NCBI GenBank assembly: GCA_004357415.1
Contig: SMVY01000170.1
Span: forward strand, 1 to 11,421
Direction: 5' to 3'
Length of the DNA stretch: 11,421 bases
From: Gemmatimonadota bacterium
GTDB lineage: Bacteria; Gemmatimonadota; Gemmatimonadetes; Gemmatimonadales; GWC2-71-9
The notes under the pieces: model-generated
Databases searched by the model: none
Told to the model about the DNA's origin: nothing
Seen by the model: only the letters and a program-made list of their open reading frames with translations
Part shown: positions 1 through 5,844 of the stretch, piece after piece
Layout: each line of letters starts with the position of its first letter
How positions within the stretch are numbered: the stretch's first letter is position 1
Position numbers and translations under genes: made by a program

Positions 1-977
1 CCACCCCGGCCGATGGCGAGGGACAGCTGATCCTCGTCTACGATGGCCTGGATCGTCTTGCTGTCGTGATCGAAGTAGACTTTGGTAACCCGTGCGGGGG
101 CCAGGGCCAGGCGGGCGAACCGCTCCGGATCCGGCGACCAGGGCACGATATCGATCCGCTCCGAGCCGAGTTCGTTGACGACCGCCTGCACCCGCGAGCC
201 CTTGAGACCTACACAGGCCCCGACGGGATCGATGGAGTCGTCTCGCGAGACGACGGCGACCTTGGTTCGGCTGCCGACTTCACGGGCGATCTCCTGGATC
301 TGGACGATCTCCTGCTGGATTTCGGGCACTTCGAGCCGGAAGAGCGCTTTCACGAACATTGGATCCGCCCGGGACAATATGAGCCGCGGCCCCTTGGGAG
401 TCTCCTCCAGCCGCTTGAGGACCGCGCGGATGGTGTCGCCCTGGTGGAACCGCTCCCGGTTGTTCTGTTCCCGGTAGGGGATGATGGCCTCGGCCTCGCG
501 GAACTTGTTCAGCATGATGACCAGCTTGCCGCGCTCGATTTGCTGGATCTCGCCGGAGAGGAGTTGGCCGATCTTGTTGCCGAACTCTTCCCGGATCCGG
601 GTGCGCTCCCCTTCCCGTACCCGCTGGATGATTCGCTGCTTGGCGGCCTGGACCGCCAGCCGGCCGAAGCTGGCGAAGGGGAGTTCCTCTTCGAGCATGT
701 CGCCGACCTCGAAGTCAGGATCGCCGAAGCGGGCTTTCTCGAGCGAGATTTGGCACGCCTCGTCCTCGACCTCCTCGACCACCCGACGCAGCCGGAGCAC
801 CTCGATGGTACCGTCGTCCTCGTCCACGTTCATTTCGAAGGTGACCGTAGGGCCATAGGCGCGCACGAGGGCCGCCTGAATTCCGTCCTTCAGGAGATCG
901 AGCAACTCCTCGCGGTCCAATTGTTTGGCGTCCGCCAGTTCGCGAAACGCTTCCAACACTTCCGGAGAACTAGGCAT
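1..977 (-). CDS. nusA: Transcription termination/antitermination factor NusA (C-terminal part beyond window)
   Basis: NusA binds RNA polymerase and nascent RNA and promotes pausing, intrinsic termination and antitermination. The first 325 residues are visible and the gene runs off the left edge. In order they show the N-terminal polymerase-binding domain (about 1-125, opening with LEAFRELADAKQLDREELLD), an S1 domain (about 133-200, GQLLSGEIQQIERGKLVIML, ending near LILSRADP), then KH1 with KVAVVSRDDSIDPVGACVG and GSRVQAVVNELGSERIDIV, and the start of KH2. The edge cuts inside the conserved EDQLSLAIGRGGQN-type motif. The ATG at 977 is chosen because AGGAG at 988-992 lies 10 bases upstream and overlaps the rimP stop codon. 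The gene follows rimP by 13 bases, the usual rimP-nusA order, and infB would be expected next outside the window. No frame disruption is seen. Confidence 0.98.
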   Translation of the reverse strand, partial: MPSSPEVLEAFRELADAKQLDREELLDLLKDGIQAALVRAYGPTVTFEMNVDEDDGTIEVLRLRRVVEEVEDEACQISLEKARFGDPDFEVGDMLEEELPFASFGRLAVQAAKQRIIQRVREGERTRIREEFGNKIGQLLSGEIQQIERGKLVIMLNKFREAEAIIPYREQNNRERFHQGDTIRAVLKRLEETPKGPRLILSRADPMFVKALFRLEVPEIQQEIVQIQEIAREVGSRTKVAVVSRDDSIDPVGACVGLKGSRVQAVVNELGSERIDIVPWSPDPERFARLALAPARVTKVYFDHDSKTIQAIVDEDQLSLAIGRG

Positions 978-990
978 CCGATGCGTACTC

Positions 991-1467
991 CTAGAGTTTT
1001 CCTATCGTGTCCCAATCGACGACCAAGGTGGCCTGGCGGATATCGCTCAGGGCCACCGTCACGTCCTGATCGTCGTGACGCAACACCACATGCTCCTCAT
1101 CGGGGACGGCCACGATTTCCGCCGTCCGCTTTCCGCCCAGACGGGGCGATTGTACCCGCACCCGGCGCCCAATGAAGCGACGCCAGTGATCCGGCCACCG
1201 GACCGGACGCTCCATCCCGGGAGACGACACCTCGAGAACGTACTGGAGCCCTCCCGCCGGCCCGCTTTCGATGGCCTGCTCGAGCGATCGGCTCAGGGAG
1301 GCACACTGGCCGACACTGATGCCGTGGCCCGGCCTGCTGTCGGGGATATCCGCCTTGACCTTGATTACCCGCCGCCGCGAAGGGCCAGCCACCTCAAAAT
1401 CCACGAAGTCGAACCCCGCTTCGGTGACATAGCGCCGCACCAACTCCAAAAGGCCGTCGTCGGACAC
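991..1467 (-). CDS. rimP: Ribosome maturation factor RimP
   Basis: RimP assists maturation of the 30S ribosomal subunit in the cytoplasm. The 158-residue product has the family's usual length. It has an N-terminal alpha/beta domain with the signature YVLEVSSPGMERPV at about residues 76-89, followed by a C-terminal SH3-like domain (about 95-155, GRRVRVQSPRLGGKRTAEI). The GTG at 1467 is chosen because residues from there align with a normal RimP start (DDGLLELVRRYVTEAGFDFVD) and AAGGG lies about 10 bases upstream. The frame stays open to an ATG at 1515 and another at 1542, but those starts would translate through the terminator hairpin and lack a well-placed ribosome site. It is the first gene of the rimP-nusA transcript and is probably controlled by the leader attenuator described separately. 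Confidence 0.95.
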   Translation of the reverse strand: MSDDGLLELVRRYVTEAGFDFVDFEVAGPSRRRVIKVKADIPDSRPGHGISVGQCASLSRSLEQAIESGPAGGLQYVLEVSSPGMERPVRWPDHWRRFIGRRVRVQSPRLGGKRTAEIVAVPDEEHVVLRHDDQDVTVALSDIRQATLVVDWDTIGKL

Positions 1468-1485
1468 GCTGGTTGGACCCTTGGT

Positions 1486-1515
1486 AAAAAAAAATGTGAG
1501 GGAAAACCCCCACAT
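1486..1515 (-). terminator. Intrinsic terminator in the rimP-nusA leader, likely attenuator
   Basis: Read on the minus strand, ATGTGGGGG (1515-1507) pairs with CCCTCACAT (1502-1494) around a TTTT loop. This gives nine base pairs with one G-U wobble, followed directly by eight T residues (1493-1486). It ends 18 bases before the rimP GTG and starts about 34 bases after the predicted transcription start, so it lies inside the rimP leader rather than at the end of pgeF. In Bacillus subtilis the rimP-nusA (ylxS-nusA) operon is known to be autoregulated by NusA-dependent attenuation; the same role here is inference from position. Confidence 0.88.
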
Positions 1516-1555
1516 CGACGAACTGCCGACTTGCCCCTCCACCCCACAGCACCTG

Positions 1556-1585
1556 ATAATAACGCCCCTGCCTAGGGGGCGTCAA
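1556..1585 (-). promoter_or_regulatory. Sigma70-type promoter for rimP-nusA
   Basis: On the minus strand TTGACG (1585-1580) and TATTAT (1561-1556) are separated by 18 bases, each matching five of six consensus positions. The predicted start is near 1548-1550, giving a leader of about 82 bases. The -35 element lies in the last codons of pgeF and the spacer contains the pgeF stop codon. The call rests on sequence match only. Confidence 0.65.
1562..1582 (-). repeat. GC-rich inverted repeat at the pgeF stop, inside the rimP promoter spacer
   Basis: ACGCCCC (1562-1568) and GGGGCGT (1576-1582) form a seven-pair palindrome with a seven-base loop that includes the pgeF stop codon. In pgeF RNA it is followed by UAUUAU, so it could be a weak terminator. 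In DNA it fills the spacer between the -35 and -10 elements and could be an operator. The sequence alone does not decide between these. Confidence 0.6.
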
Positions 1586-2345
1586 GCAATCCCAGGTAGG
1601 CAACCATCCGGCCGGGAGCGCCGTCGGACGCCCGGTGGCTGAAGAACCGCTCGTGATCGTGGACCGTGCACCACTGGGAGACCGAGATCTCGCCAATACC
1701 CAACCGCCGTGCCTCCACGGTGAGCCGATCACGCACGTCCACGGCCCATGGCTGGGGGAAGTCACCCCGGAGTCCAAAAGCCTCCAGCACCTCAGAACCT
1801 ACTTCAAAGCAGGCCCCGCAAATTCCTATACCACAGTGCATTACGACATCAGCCGGATCGGACGCTGCTCGGGCGGCCAGCAGTTCCATTCCTCTGGTGA
1901 GGATGCCGCTCGCCGCGCCACGCCACCCGGCATGCAGCAGGGCGCAAGCCCGCCGCGTGGGATCGACCAGATACACGGGAATGCAGTCGGCCACGGTCAC
2001 GGTCAACAGCAGGCCCGTGGTGCTGGTAGCGTGGCCGTCCACGCCGTCCAGCCGGAGCCACCCTTCGACGTCGTCGTGCCACCGCACCTCGATACCGTGC
2101 ACCTGGTGCCCTTGGACCACGCCGGAGATCTGTGGCAGAGCGTCCCGCAGGGTCCGCCACCGCTCGATGATCTCGGCCGCAGGCCGGTCCGACAAGAGAC
2201 TCAGATCGAACTCGGTTCCGCCGCGGCCCTGGCGCCCGGTGATGCCGGCCACCACCCCGAAACGGCTTTCCCAGCCCGGGACGTGGTAGCGTGGCACGCC
2301 GGCGTCGGCGGGGGACTCTTCCCTGACAGCAGTGGCGCTAGTCAT
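1572..2345 (-). CDS. pgeF: Peptidoglycan editing factor PgeF (YfiH / DUF152, laccase-domain family)
   Basis: This family, once called polyphenol oxidase or laccase domain, is known in E. coli to correct peptidoglycan stems in which serine replaced alanine; related members act on purine nucleosides. The 257-residue product keeps the expected metal-site residues: the histidine of QVHG (H83), the cysteine of VADCIPVYL (C121) and the histidine of HAGWRG (H138). It also has the downstream CFEVG motif (179-183) and the terminal FFSHR (234-238). The ATG at 2345 is chosen because it overlaps the end of murA by eight bases, indicating translational coupling. The frame is open 25 codons further upstream, but that stretch (Ser/Ala-rich) lies inside murA. 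Placement after murA fits a cell-wall role. Adenosine deaminase or phosphorylase activity is possible as in other family members. Confidence 0.93.
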   Translation of the reverse strand: MTSATAVREESPADAGVPRYHVPGWESRFGVVAGITGRQGRGGTEFDLSLLSDRPAAEIIERWRTLRDALPQISGVVQGHQVHGIEVRWHDDVEGWLRLDGVDGHATSTTGLLLTVTVADCIPVYLVDPTRRACALLHAGWRGAASGILTRGMELLAARAASDPADVVMHCGIGICGACFEVGSEVLEAFGLRGDFPQPWAVDVRDRLTVEARRLGIGEISVSQWCTVHDHERFFSHRASDGAPGRMVAYLGLLDAP

Positions 2346-3621
2346 CGATTCGTTCGATGATGGCGCCGAGGGCACGGAGGCGCTCGTCGATGCGCTCGTA
2401 GCCCCGTTCGATCTGGCCAATGTTGTGGATGGTGCTTTGTCCCTCGGCGCCCAGCGATGCCACCAGCATGGCCATCCCCGCTCGGATGTCCGGCGATTCG
2501 ACCGTGCCGCCCCGCAACGGGGATGGCCCGGCGATCAGCGCCCGATGCGGGTCGCACAGGACGATCCGAGCGCCCATGCCGATCAGTTTGTCGACGAAGA
2601 ACAAGCGCGATTCGAACATCTTTTCGAACACCAGCAGCAGGCCTTCGCACTGGGTGGCGGCGACGATGGCGATCGACATCAGGTCCGCCGGAAAGGCCGG
2701 CCAGGGCCCGTCTTCCAACTTGGGGACGTGGCCACCGAGGTCCGTCTTGATCCTGCGCTCCTGCTTGGCGTCGACGATGAGCCGGCTGCCGTCCAATCGC
2801 GGCACGATGCCCAGGCGCTCGAACCCCATCAAGGTGGAGCGCAGATCTTCGGGCCGTACGGGATCGATGGTAATTTCGCTGTTGGTCACGGCCGCCAGGC
2901 CGATGAAGCTGCCGACCTCGATGTGGTCCGGTCCGATGGAGTAGCTACACCCGGTGAGCGCCCGGCCACCTTCGATGATATAGGCGTTCGAGCCGATTCC
3001 CTCGATGTGGGCCCCCATGGCCACCAACATGCGAGCGAGGTCCTGCACATGGGGCTCGGCGGCGGCGTTGCGGATGACCGTGCGGCCGGTCGCGGCCACC
3101 GCCGCCATGATGGCGTTCTCGGTTCCCGTGACGCTCGGTTCGTCGAGGAAGATGTCGGCCCCGGTGAGTTCCGCCGCCTCGAGCTCGTAGCGGTCGCCGA
3201 CCGTGACCTGGGCGCCCAACTGCTCCAGAGCCAGAAAATGGGTGTCGATCCGCCGCCGCCCGATGACGTCTCCGCCGGGCGGCGGGAGGACCACTTTGCC
3301 AAATCGCGCCAGCAGCGGACCGGCCAGGAGAATCGACGCCCTGATGTTGGCGCACAGCTGGGCGTCGAGCGGCTTGGGCTGGCAGTTGCCGGTGTCGACG
3401 CGCACCGTGTTGGCGTCGGTCCACTCGATATCGGCCCCCAGGTCCGCCAGCAGCGCCATCATGGTTTCGACGTCGCGGATACGGGGGATGTTGTCCAGGG
3501 TGACGGGGCCATCGGCCAGCATGGTGGCGGCCAGGATGGGGAGGGCGGCGTTCTTGTTGCCCGCGGGGCGAATGGTTCCACTGAGGGTGACTCCCCCGGT
3601 AACCACGAATCGTGGAGGCAT
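2338..3621 (-). CDS. murA: UDP-N-acetylglucosamine 1-carboxyvinyltransferase MurA, Asp-type active site
   Basis: MurA transfers enolpyruvate from PEP to UDP-GlcNAc, the first committed step of peptidoglycan synthesis, in the cytoplasm. The 427-residue product is full length and has the inside-out alpha/beta barrel family pattern: GNKNAALPIL with the catalytic lysine K23, ANIRAS (R94), the active-site loop at 114-124, PAFPADLMS with D313, and the terminal QIERGYERIDERLRALGA. In the loop the residue matching E. coli Cys115 is Asp (D118, codon GAC at 3270-3268, context PPPGGDVIGRRRIDTH). Asp at this site occurs naturally in Mycobacterium tuberculosis, Chlamydia and Borrelia, and keeps activity while preventing fosfomycin alkylation. 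The ATG at 3621 gives the normal N-terminus; an open extension to 3768 has no family similarity and crosses the divergent gene's start. It overlaps pgeF downstream. Confidence 0.97.
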   Translation of the reverse strand: MPPRFVVTGGVTLSGTIRPAGNKNAALPILAATMLADGPVTLDNIPRIRDVETMMALLADLGADIEWTDANTVRVDTGNCQPKPLDAQLCANIRASILLAGPLLARFGKVVLPPPGGDVIGRRRIDTHFLALEQLGAQVTVGDRYELEAAELTGADIFLDEPSVTGTENAIMAAVAATGRTVIRNAAAEPHVQDLARMLVAMGAHIEGIGSNAYIIEGGRALTGCSYSIGPDHIEVGSFIGLAAVTNSEITIDPVRPEDLRSTLMGFERLGIVPRLDGSRLIVDAKQERRIKTDLGGHVPKLEDGPWPAFPADLMSIAIVAATQCEGLLLVFEKMFESRLFFVDKLIGMGARIVLCDPHRALIAGPSPLRGGTVESPDIRAGMAMLVASLGAEGQSTIHNIGQIERGYERIDERLRALGAIIERIDD

Positions 3622-3743
3622 GGCCGCAAGCTCGCCACGGTCAAGGAGGGCGTCAAGCGCCCGGGCAGGGATTCCGTAAACCGGCTTCCGGGGTAAACTT
3701 GCGGGGGTGGGCTGGTAGAACCTGAAACAAGTGGGGGCATCCC
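3622..3743. promoter_or_regulatory. Divergent intergenic region between murA and the DUF948-like gene
   Basis: These 122 bases must carry the start signals for murA (leftward) and the three plus-strand genes (rightward), unless murA is read from further upstream. I found no convincing -35/-10 pair on either strand. Visible structure is a direct repeat GTAAAC at 3676-3681 and 3693-3698 around a CCGG-CTT-CCGG core, and a small hairpin GGGCG-TCAAG-CGCCC at 3648-3662 in the murA leader. Confidence 0.4.
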
Positions 3744-4226
3744 GTGTTGTTCGTGTTGCAGGCCGCATCGGCGGGCGTGGCCGGATGGGTGGGTACCACG
3801 GTCGCGATTTCGATTGCCATCATCGCCGGGGCGTTCATCGTCATGGCGGTCATACTGGTCATCACCGCCAAAGCACTGCGCGACACCTCCTCGTCCGTCG
3901 CCGAGACGGTAGATCGGCTCGAGCGCGACGCGACTCCTGCCCTGCAGGCCATCCGCGAGGTGGCACAGGACGGTCGTGAGGTGAGCGCTCTCGTTCGGCG
4001 GGAGGTCAAATCGGTGGTCCGCACTTCCAAGCGGCTGCGCAAACGGGTACGGCGTGGGGCGGACCGTTTGGAAGACCGCCTGGAGGATCTCGACACGCTG
4101 TACGAAGTGGTCTACGACGAAGTCGAAGACACGGCCCTCGGGGTGGCCGCGACGCTGCGAACGGCCAAACGGACGCGCAAGTTGTTGAGTCCGTTGTCAC
4201 GCCTGTGGCGCAGACGCCGCCGATGA
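3744..4226 (+). CDS. Small one-helix membrane protein, DUF948-like
   Basis: The 160-residue product has one strong hydrophobic segment at about 17-41 (VGTTVAISIAIIAGAFIVMA and onward), then a long charged helical region. The part around 42-85 (KALRDTSSSVAETVDRLERD) has the heptad-like spacing of DUF948 proteins, which are small membrane-anchored helical proteins of unknown function. The tail is very basic, with RLRKRVRR at about 97-104 and RLWRRRRR at the C-terminus, suggesting a cytoplasmic tail near nucleic acid or acidic lipid. The GTG at 3744 is chosen because it precedes the helix and has a purine-rich AAGTGGGGG stretch upstream. Its TGA overlaps the ATG of the next gene by four bases, so the two are likely co-translated. 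Assignment to DUF948 is by pattern and memory, not by a profile search. Confidence 0.8.
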   Translation: MLFVLQAASAGVAGWVGTTVAISIAIIAGAFIVMAVILVITAKALRDTSSSVAETVDRLERDATPALQAIREVAQDGREVSALVRREVKSVVRTSKRLRKRVRRGADRLEDRLEDLDTLYEVVYDEVEDTALGVAATLRTAKRTRKLLSPLSRLWRRRRR

Positions 4227-5170
4227 CGCTGGGTCGCGTGGCCGCGGTGCTGATGATGATGGTGATTGCGGGCGTGGTCCTGCCGGACACGCTGCACGCG
4301 TGGACGCCGGCCACCCACATCTATCTGGGCCAGAGCGTCCTGGAAAACCTCACGCTCCTCTCCACTCCAGTGGCCGACCTGTTGCGGGCGTTCCCGTTCG
4401 ACTTCCTCTATGGCAACATCGCGGCCGACAGTTCGATCGCCAAGAATTACGCCCCCGTGAGCCGCCATTGCCACCACTGGCACGTGGGCCAGGAGATCCA
4501 CGACCACGCCCCCAGCGATGCCCTCCGCGCCTTCGGCTTGGGCTACCTGTCACATCTGTCGGCCGACGCCGTGGCCCACAATTACTTCGTCCCCCGGCAA
4601 CTGGCCCTGACCAGCAGTACGCCGTCTGTGGGCCACGCCTACTGGGAGAGCCGGTTCGAGGCCCACCTGGGCGACTCCTACGCCAAACAGGCCAAGGCCA
4701 TCATCACCATGGATCACTCCTCGGCCGACGGCCTGCTCGATCAAATCATCTCGCCCACGATCTTCAGCGTGCGAACCAACCGCCGGTTGTTCCGCGGCAT
4801 GGTCCATCTGACGGAGACACAGGGATGGCAGACCGCCTTTCGGGTGGCACGCGAACAGAGCCGGTGGGATCTCCAGGACGATCACGTGGAGAACCACATG
4901 GCGTGGTCGTTCGATCTCATCGTGGACATGCTGACCGACGAGAACCTGATGGCCCGGCAGCTTGACCCCTCGGGCAACCAGTCCCTGCGGCAGTCCAAGG
5001 AGTTGCGCCGCCAGTACCAGCGCATCGGTGGACAGCGCAACGGCCGCCCGCTGGCGGAGGCGGTCGAAGATGAATTCGGGCTCCCCCCCGAGCCGCTGGG
5101 GCACTGGGATGCATCGACCAAGGTTCGTCCGTGGCACGAGACGGTCACCTCCCACGGAGTCGTGCCATGA
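4223..5170 (+). CDS. Secreted zinc-dependent phospholipase C-like protein
   Basis: The 315-residue product has a signal peptide (1-26, hydrophobic core AAVLMMMVIAGVVL, likely cleavage after LHA). Cleavage would leave Trp27 as the first mature residue, and in clostridial and Bacillus phospholipase C the mature N-terminal Trp is itself a zinc ligand. Other expected ligands follow in order: H32 (TPATH), D69 (GNIAADSS), the histidines of HCHHWH (82-87), H111/D115/H119 (GYLSHLSADAVAHNYF) and an H-x3-E pair H138/E142 (GHAYWE). The family hydrolyses phospholipid headgroups outside the cytoplasm; the substrate here is unknown. After about residue 230 the chain is polar and not clearly part of the catalytic fold. 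It begins at an ATGA overlap with the upstream gene and ends at another, so its production is tied to both neighbours. It could act on the cell's own envelope lipids rather than as a toxin. Confidence 0.85.
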   Translation: MTLGRVAAVLMMMVIAGVVLPDTLHAWTPATHIYLGQSVLENLTLLSTPVADLLRAFPFDFLYGNIAADSSIAKNYAPVSRHCHHWHVGQEIHDHAPSDALRAFGLGYLSHLSADAVAHNYFVPRQLALTSSTPSVGHAYWESRFEAHLGDSYAKQAKAIITMDHSSADGLLDQIISPTIFSVRTNRRLFRGMVHLTETQGWQTAFRVAREQSRWDLQDDHVENHMAWSFDLIVDMLTDENLMARQLDPSGNQSLRQSKELRRQYQRIGGQRNGRPLAEAVEDEFGLPPEPLGHWDASTKVRPWHETVTSHGVVP

Positions 5171-5796
5171 ACGATTGGTCGGCCGACCAGCCACAGGACG
5201 AGCCGTCCCCACCACCGTTCGTAATGGTCACCACCAGTTCGGCCGTCGACATCACCGTGCGCGAGGTCCTGGACGAACGCACGCCCGACGACGCCGTGTG
5301 TCTGGGGACGTTCTACCAAGGCCGCCTGATTGCCCGGTGTGTGGTCCCGCCCGAGGCACTAGCGGCGGTCGAGGACCACGCGCTGTTCGCCGACCCGGTA
5401 CACCTCGGCCTGCTCGGTTTCGAGGAACCACCGGGGTTGCAGTGCCGCTTGCTGGCCTTCGTCGATACCACCCTCCTCCCGCCCGACATGGACGAGGACG
5501 ACGACCCCGAAGAACCGTGGCAGGCGTCCGTGCCCCGGCCGGATTTCGAGTTCCCGGGAGGGCCGAAGGGGAGCGGCGGCGAGGCCATGGCCGTGGGAGA
5601 GCCCGAGGGCACAGTGCCGATCCTGCTGGGCCACATCGTTCGCATGAGCAAGGATCGCAAACACCCCGACGACCTCGCCAGCGAGGCCATGGATGTGCTG
5701 GCGACCATCTTAACGGGCTCGGTCTCCGAGGTGGTCGACAGAGTTCTGGAGGAGCTGCTGGGGAACGAAGAGGGAGAAGAGGGAGAAGAGGGCTAA
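5167..5796 (+). CDS. Hypothetical acidic protein, third gene of the plus-strand operon
   Basis: I do not recognise this 209-residue protein. It has a Pro/Asp-rich N-terminus, a compact part at about 18-100 (VMVTTSSAVDITVREVLDER onward) that looks like alternating strands, and an acidic, glycine-rich linker at about 106-150 (DMDEDDDPEEPW, GGPKGSGGEA). Next comes a predicted helical segment at 151-199 (LLGHIVRMSKDRKHPDDLAS, then VSEVVDRVLEELLG), and the tail is EEGEEGEEG. There is no signal peptide or membrane segment, so it is likely cytoplasmic. The ATG at 5167 overlaps the phospholipase stop (ATGA) and has GGAG at 5156-5159, seven bases upstream. Codon use resembles the neighbours. Co-expression with the membrane and secreted proteins is the only functional hint. 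Confidence 0.8.
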   Translation: MNDWSADQPQDEPSPPPFVMVTTSSAVDITVREVLDERTPDDAVCLGTFYQGRLIARCVVPPEALAAVEDHALFADPVHLGLLGFEEPPGLQCRLLAFVDTTLLPPDMDEDDDPEEPWQASVPRPDFEFPGGPKGSGGEAMAVGEPEGTVPILLGHIVRMSKDRKHPDDLASEAMDVLATILTGSVSEVVDRVLEELLGNEEGEEGEEG

Positions 5797-5809
5797 GAGG
5801 GAGAAGAGG
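5767..5809 (+). repeat. 9-bp tandem repeat crossing a stop codon
   Basis: The unit GAAGAGGGA occurs about 4.8 times: 5767-5775, 5776-5784, 5785-5793 (last base C), 5794-5802 (first base T) and 5803-5809 (partial). The first three units encode Glu-Glu-Gly, and the fourth begins TAA in place of GAA and so is the stop codon of the gene. The copies downstream of the stop are still nearly perfect. Confidence 0.9.
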
Positions 5810-5844
5810 TTACCAAGGAGTAATCCTTTCCCCTCTTTTCCCTC
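5797..5844. terminator. Long hairpin between convergent genes, possible bidirectional terminator
   Basis: GAGGGAGAAGAGG (5797-5809) pairs with CCTCTTTTCCCTC (5832-5844) over 13 positions with one G-T wobble, and inside it AAGGA (5815-5819) pairs with TCCTT (5824-5828). It fills the gap between the stop of the hypothetical gene (5796) and the stop of gatB (5845). Neither side has a clear T run, so termination by this hairpin alone is not certain. Confidence 0.6.

Noticed and set aside
66..1175. Open frame of 369 codons on the plus strand
   Set aside because: It is antisense to nusA and rimP, whose translations match known families over their full length. High GC makes long antisense frames common.
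1394..1777. Possible small gene or leader peptide across the pgeF-rimP gap on the minus strand
   Set aside because: It begins within pgeF and ends within rimP in the wrong frame, with no independent ribosome site or recognisable product.
2346..2420. N-terminal extension of PgeF by 25 residues
   Set aside because: It is a Ser/Ala-rich stretch wholly inside murA. The start overlapping the murA stop is the usual coupled arrangement.
2332..3696. Open frame of 454 codons on the plus strand
   Set aside because: It lies opposite murA, has a composition rich in Gly, Asp, His and Arg typical of an antisense frame, and has no recognisable motif.
3622..3768. N-terminal extension of MurA to an upstream start at 3768
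   Set aside because: The extra 49 residues have no MurA similarity and overlap the start of the divergent gene; the ATG at 3621 gives the normal N-terminus.
4205..4222. GTG start six codons upstream for the phospholipase-like gene
   Set aside because: The ATG at 4223 forms an ATGA overlap and gives a compact signal peptide; the GTG would add residues inside the upstream gene without a better ribosome site.
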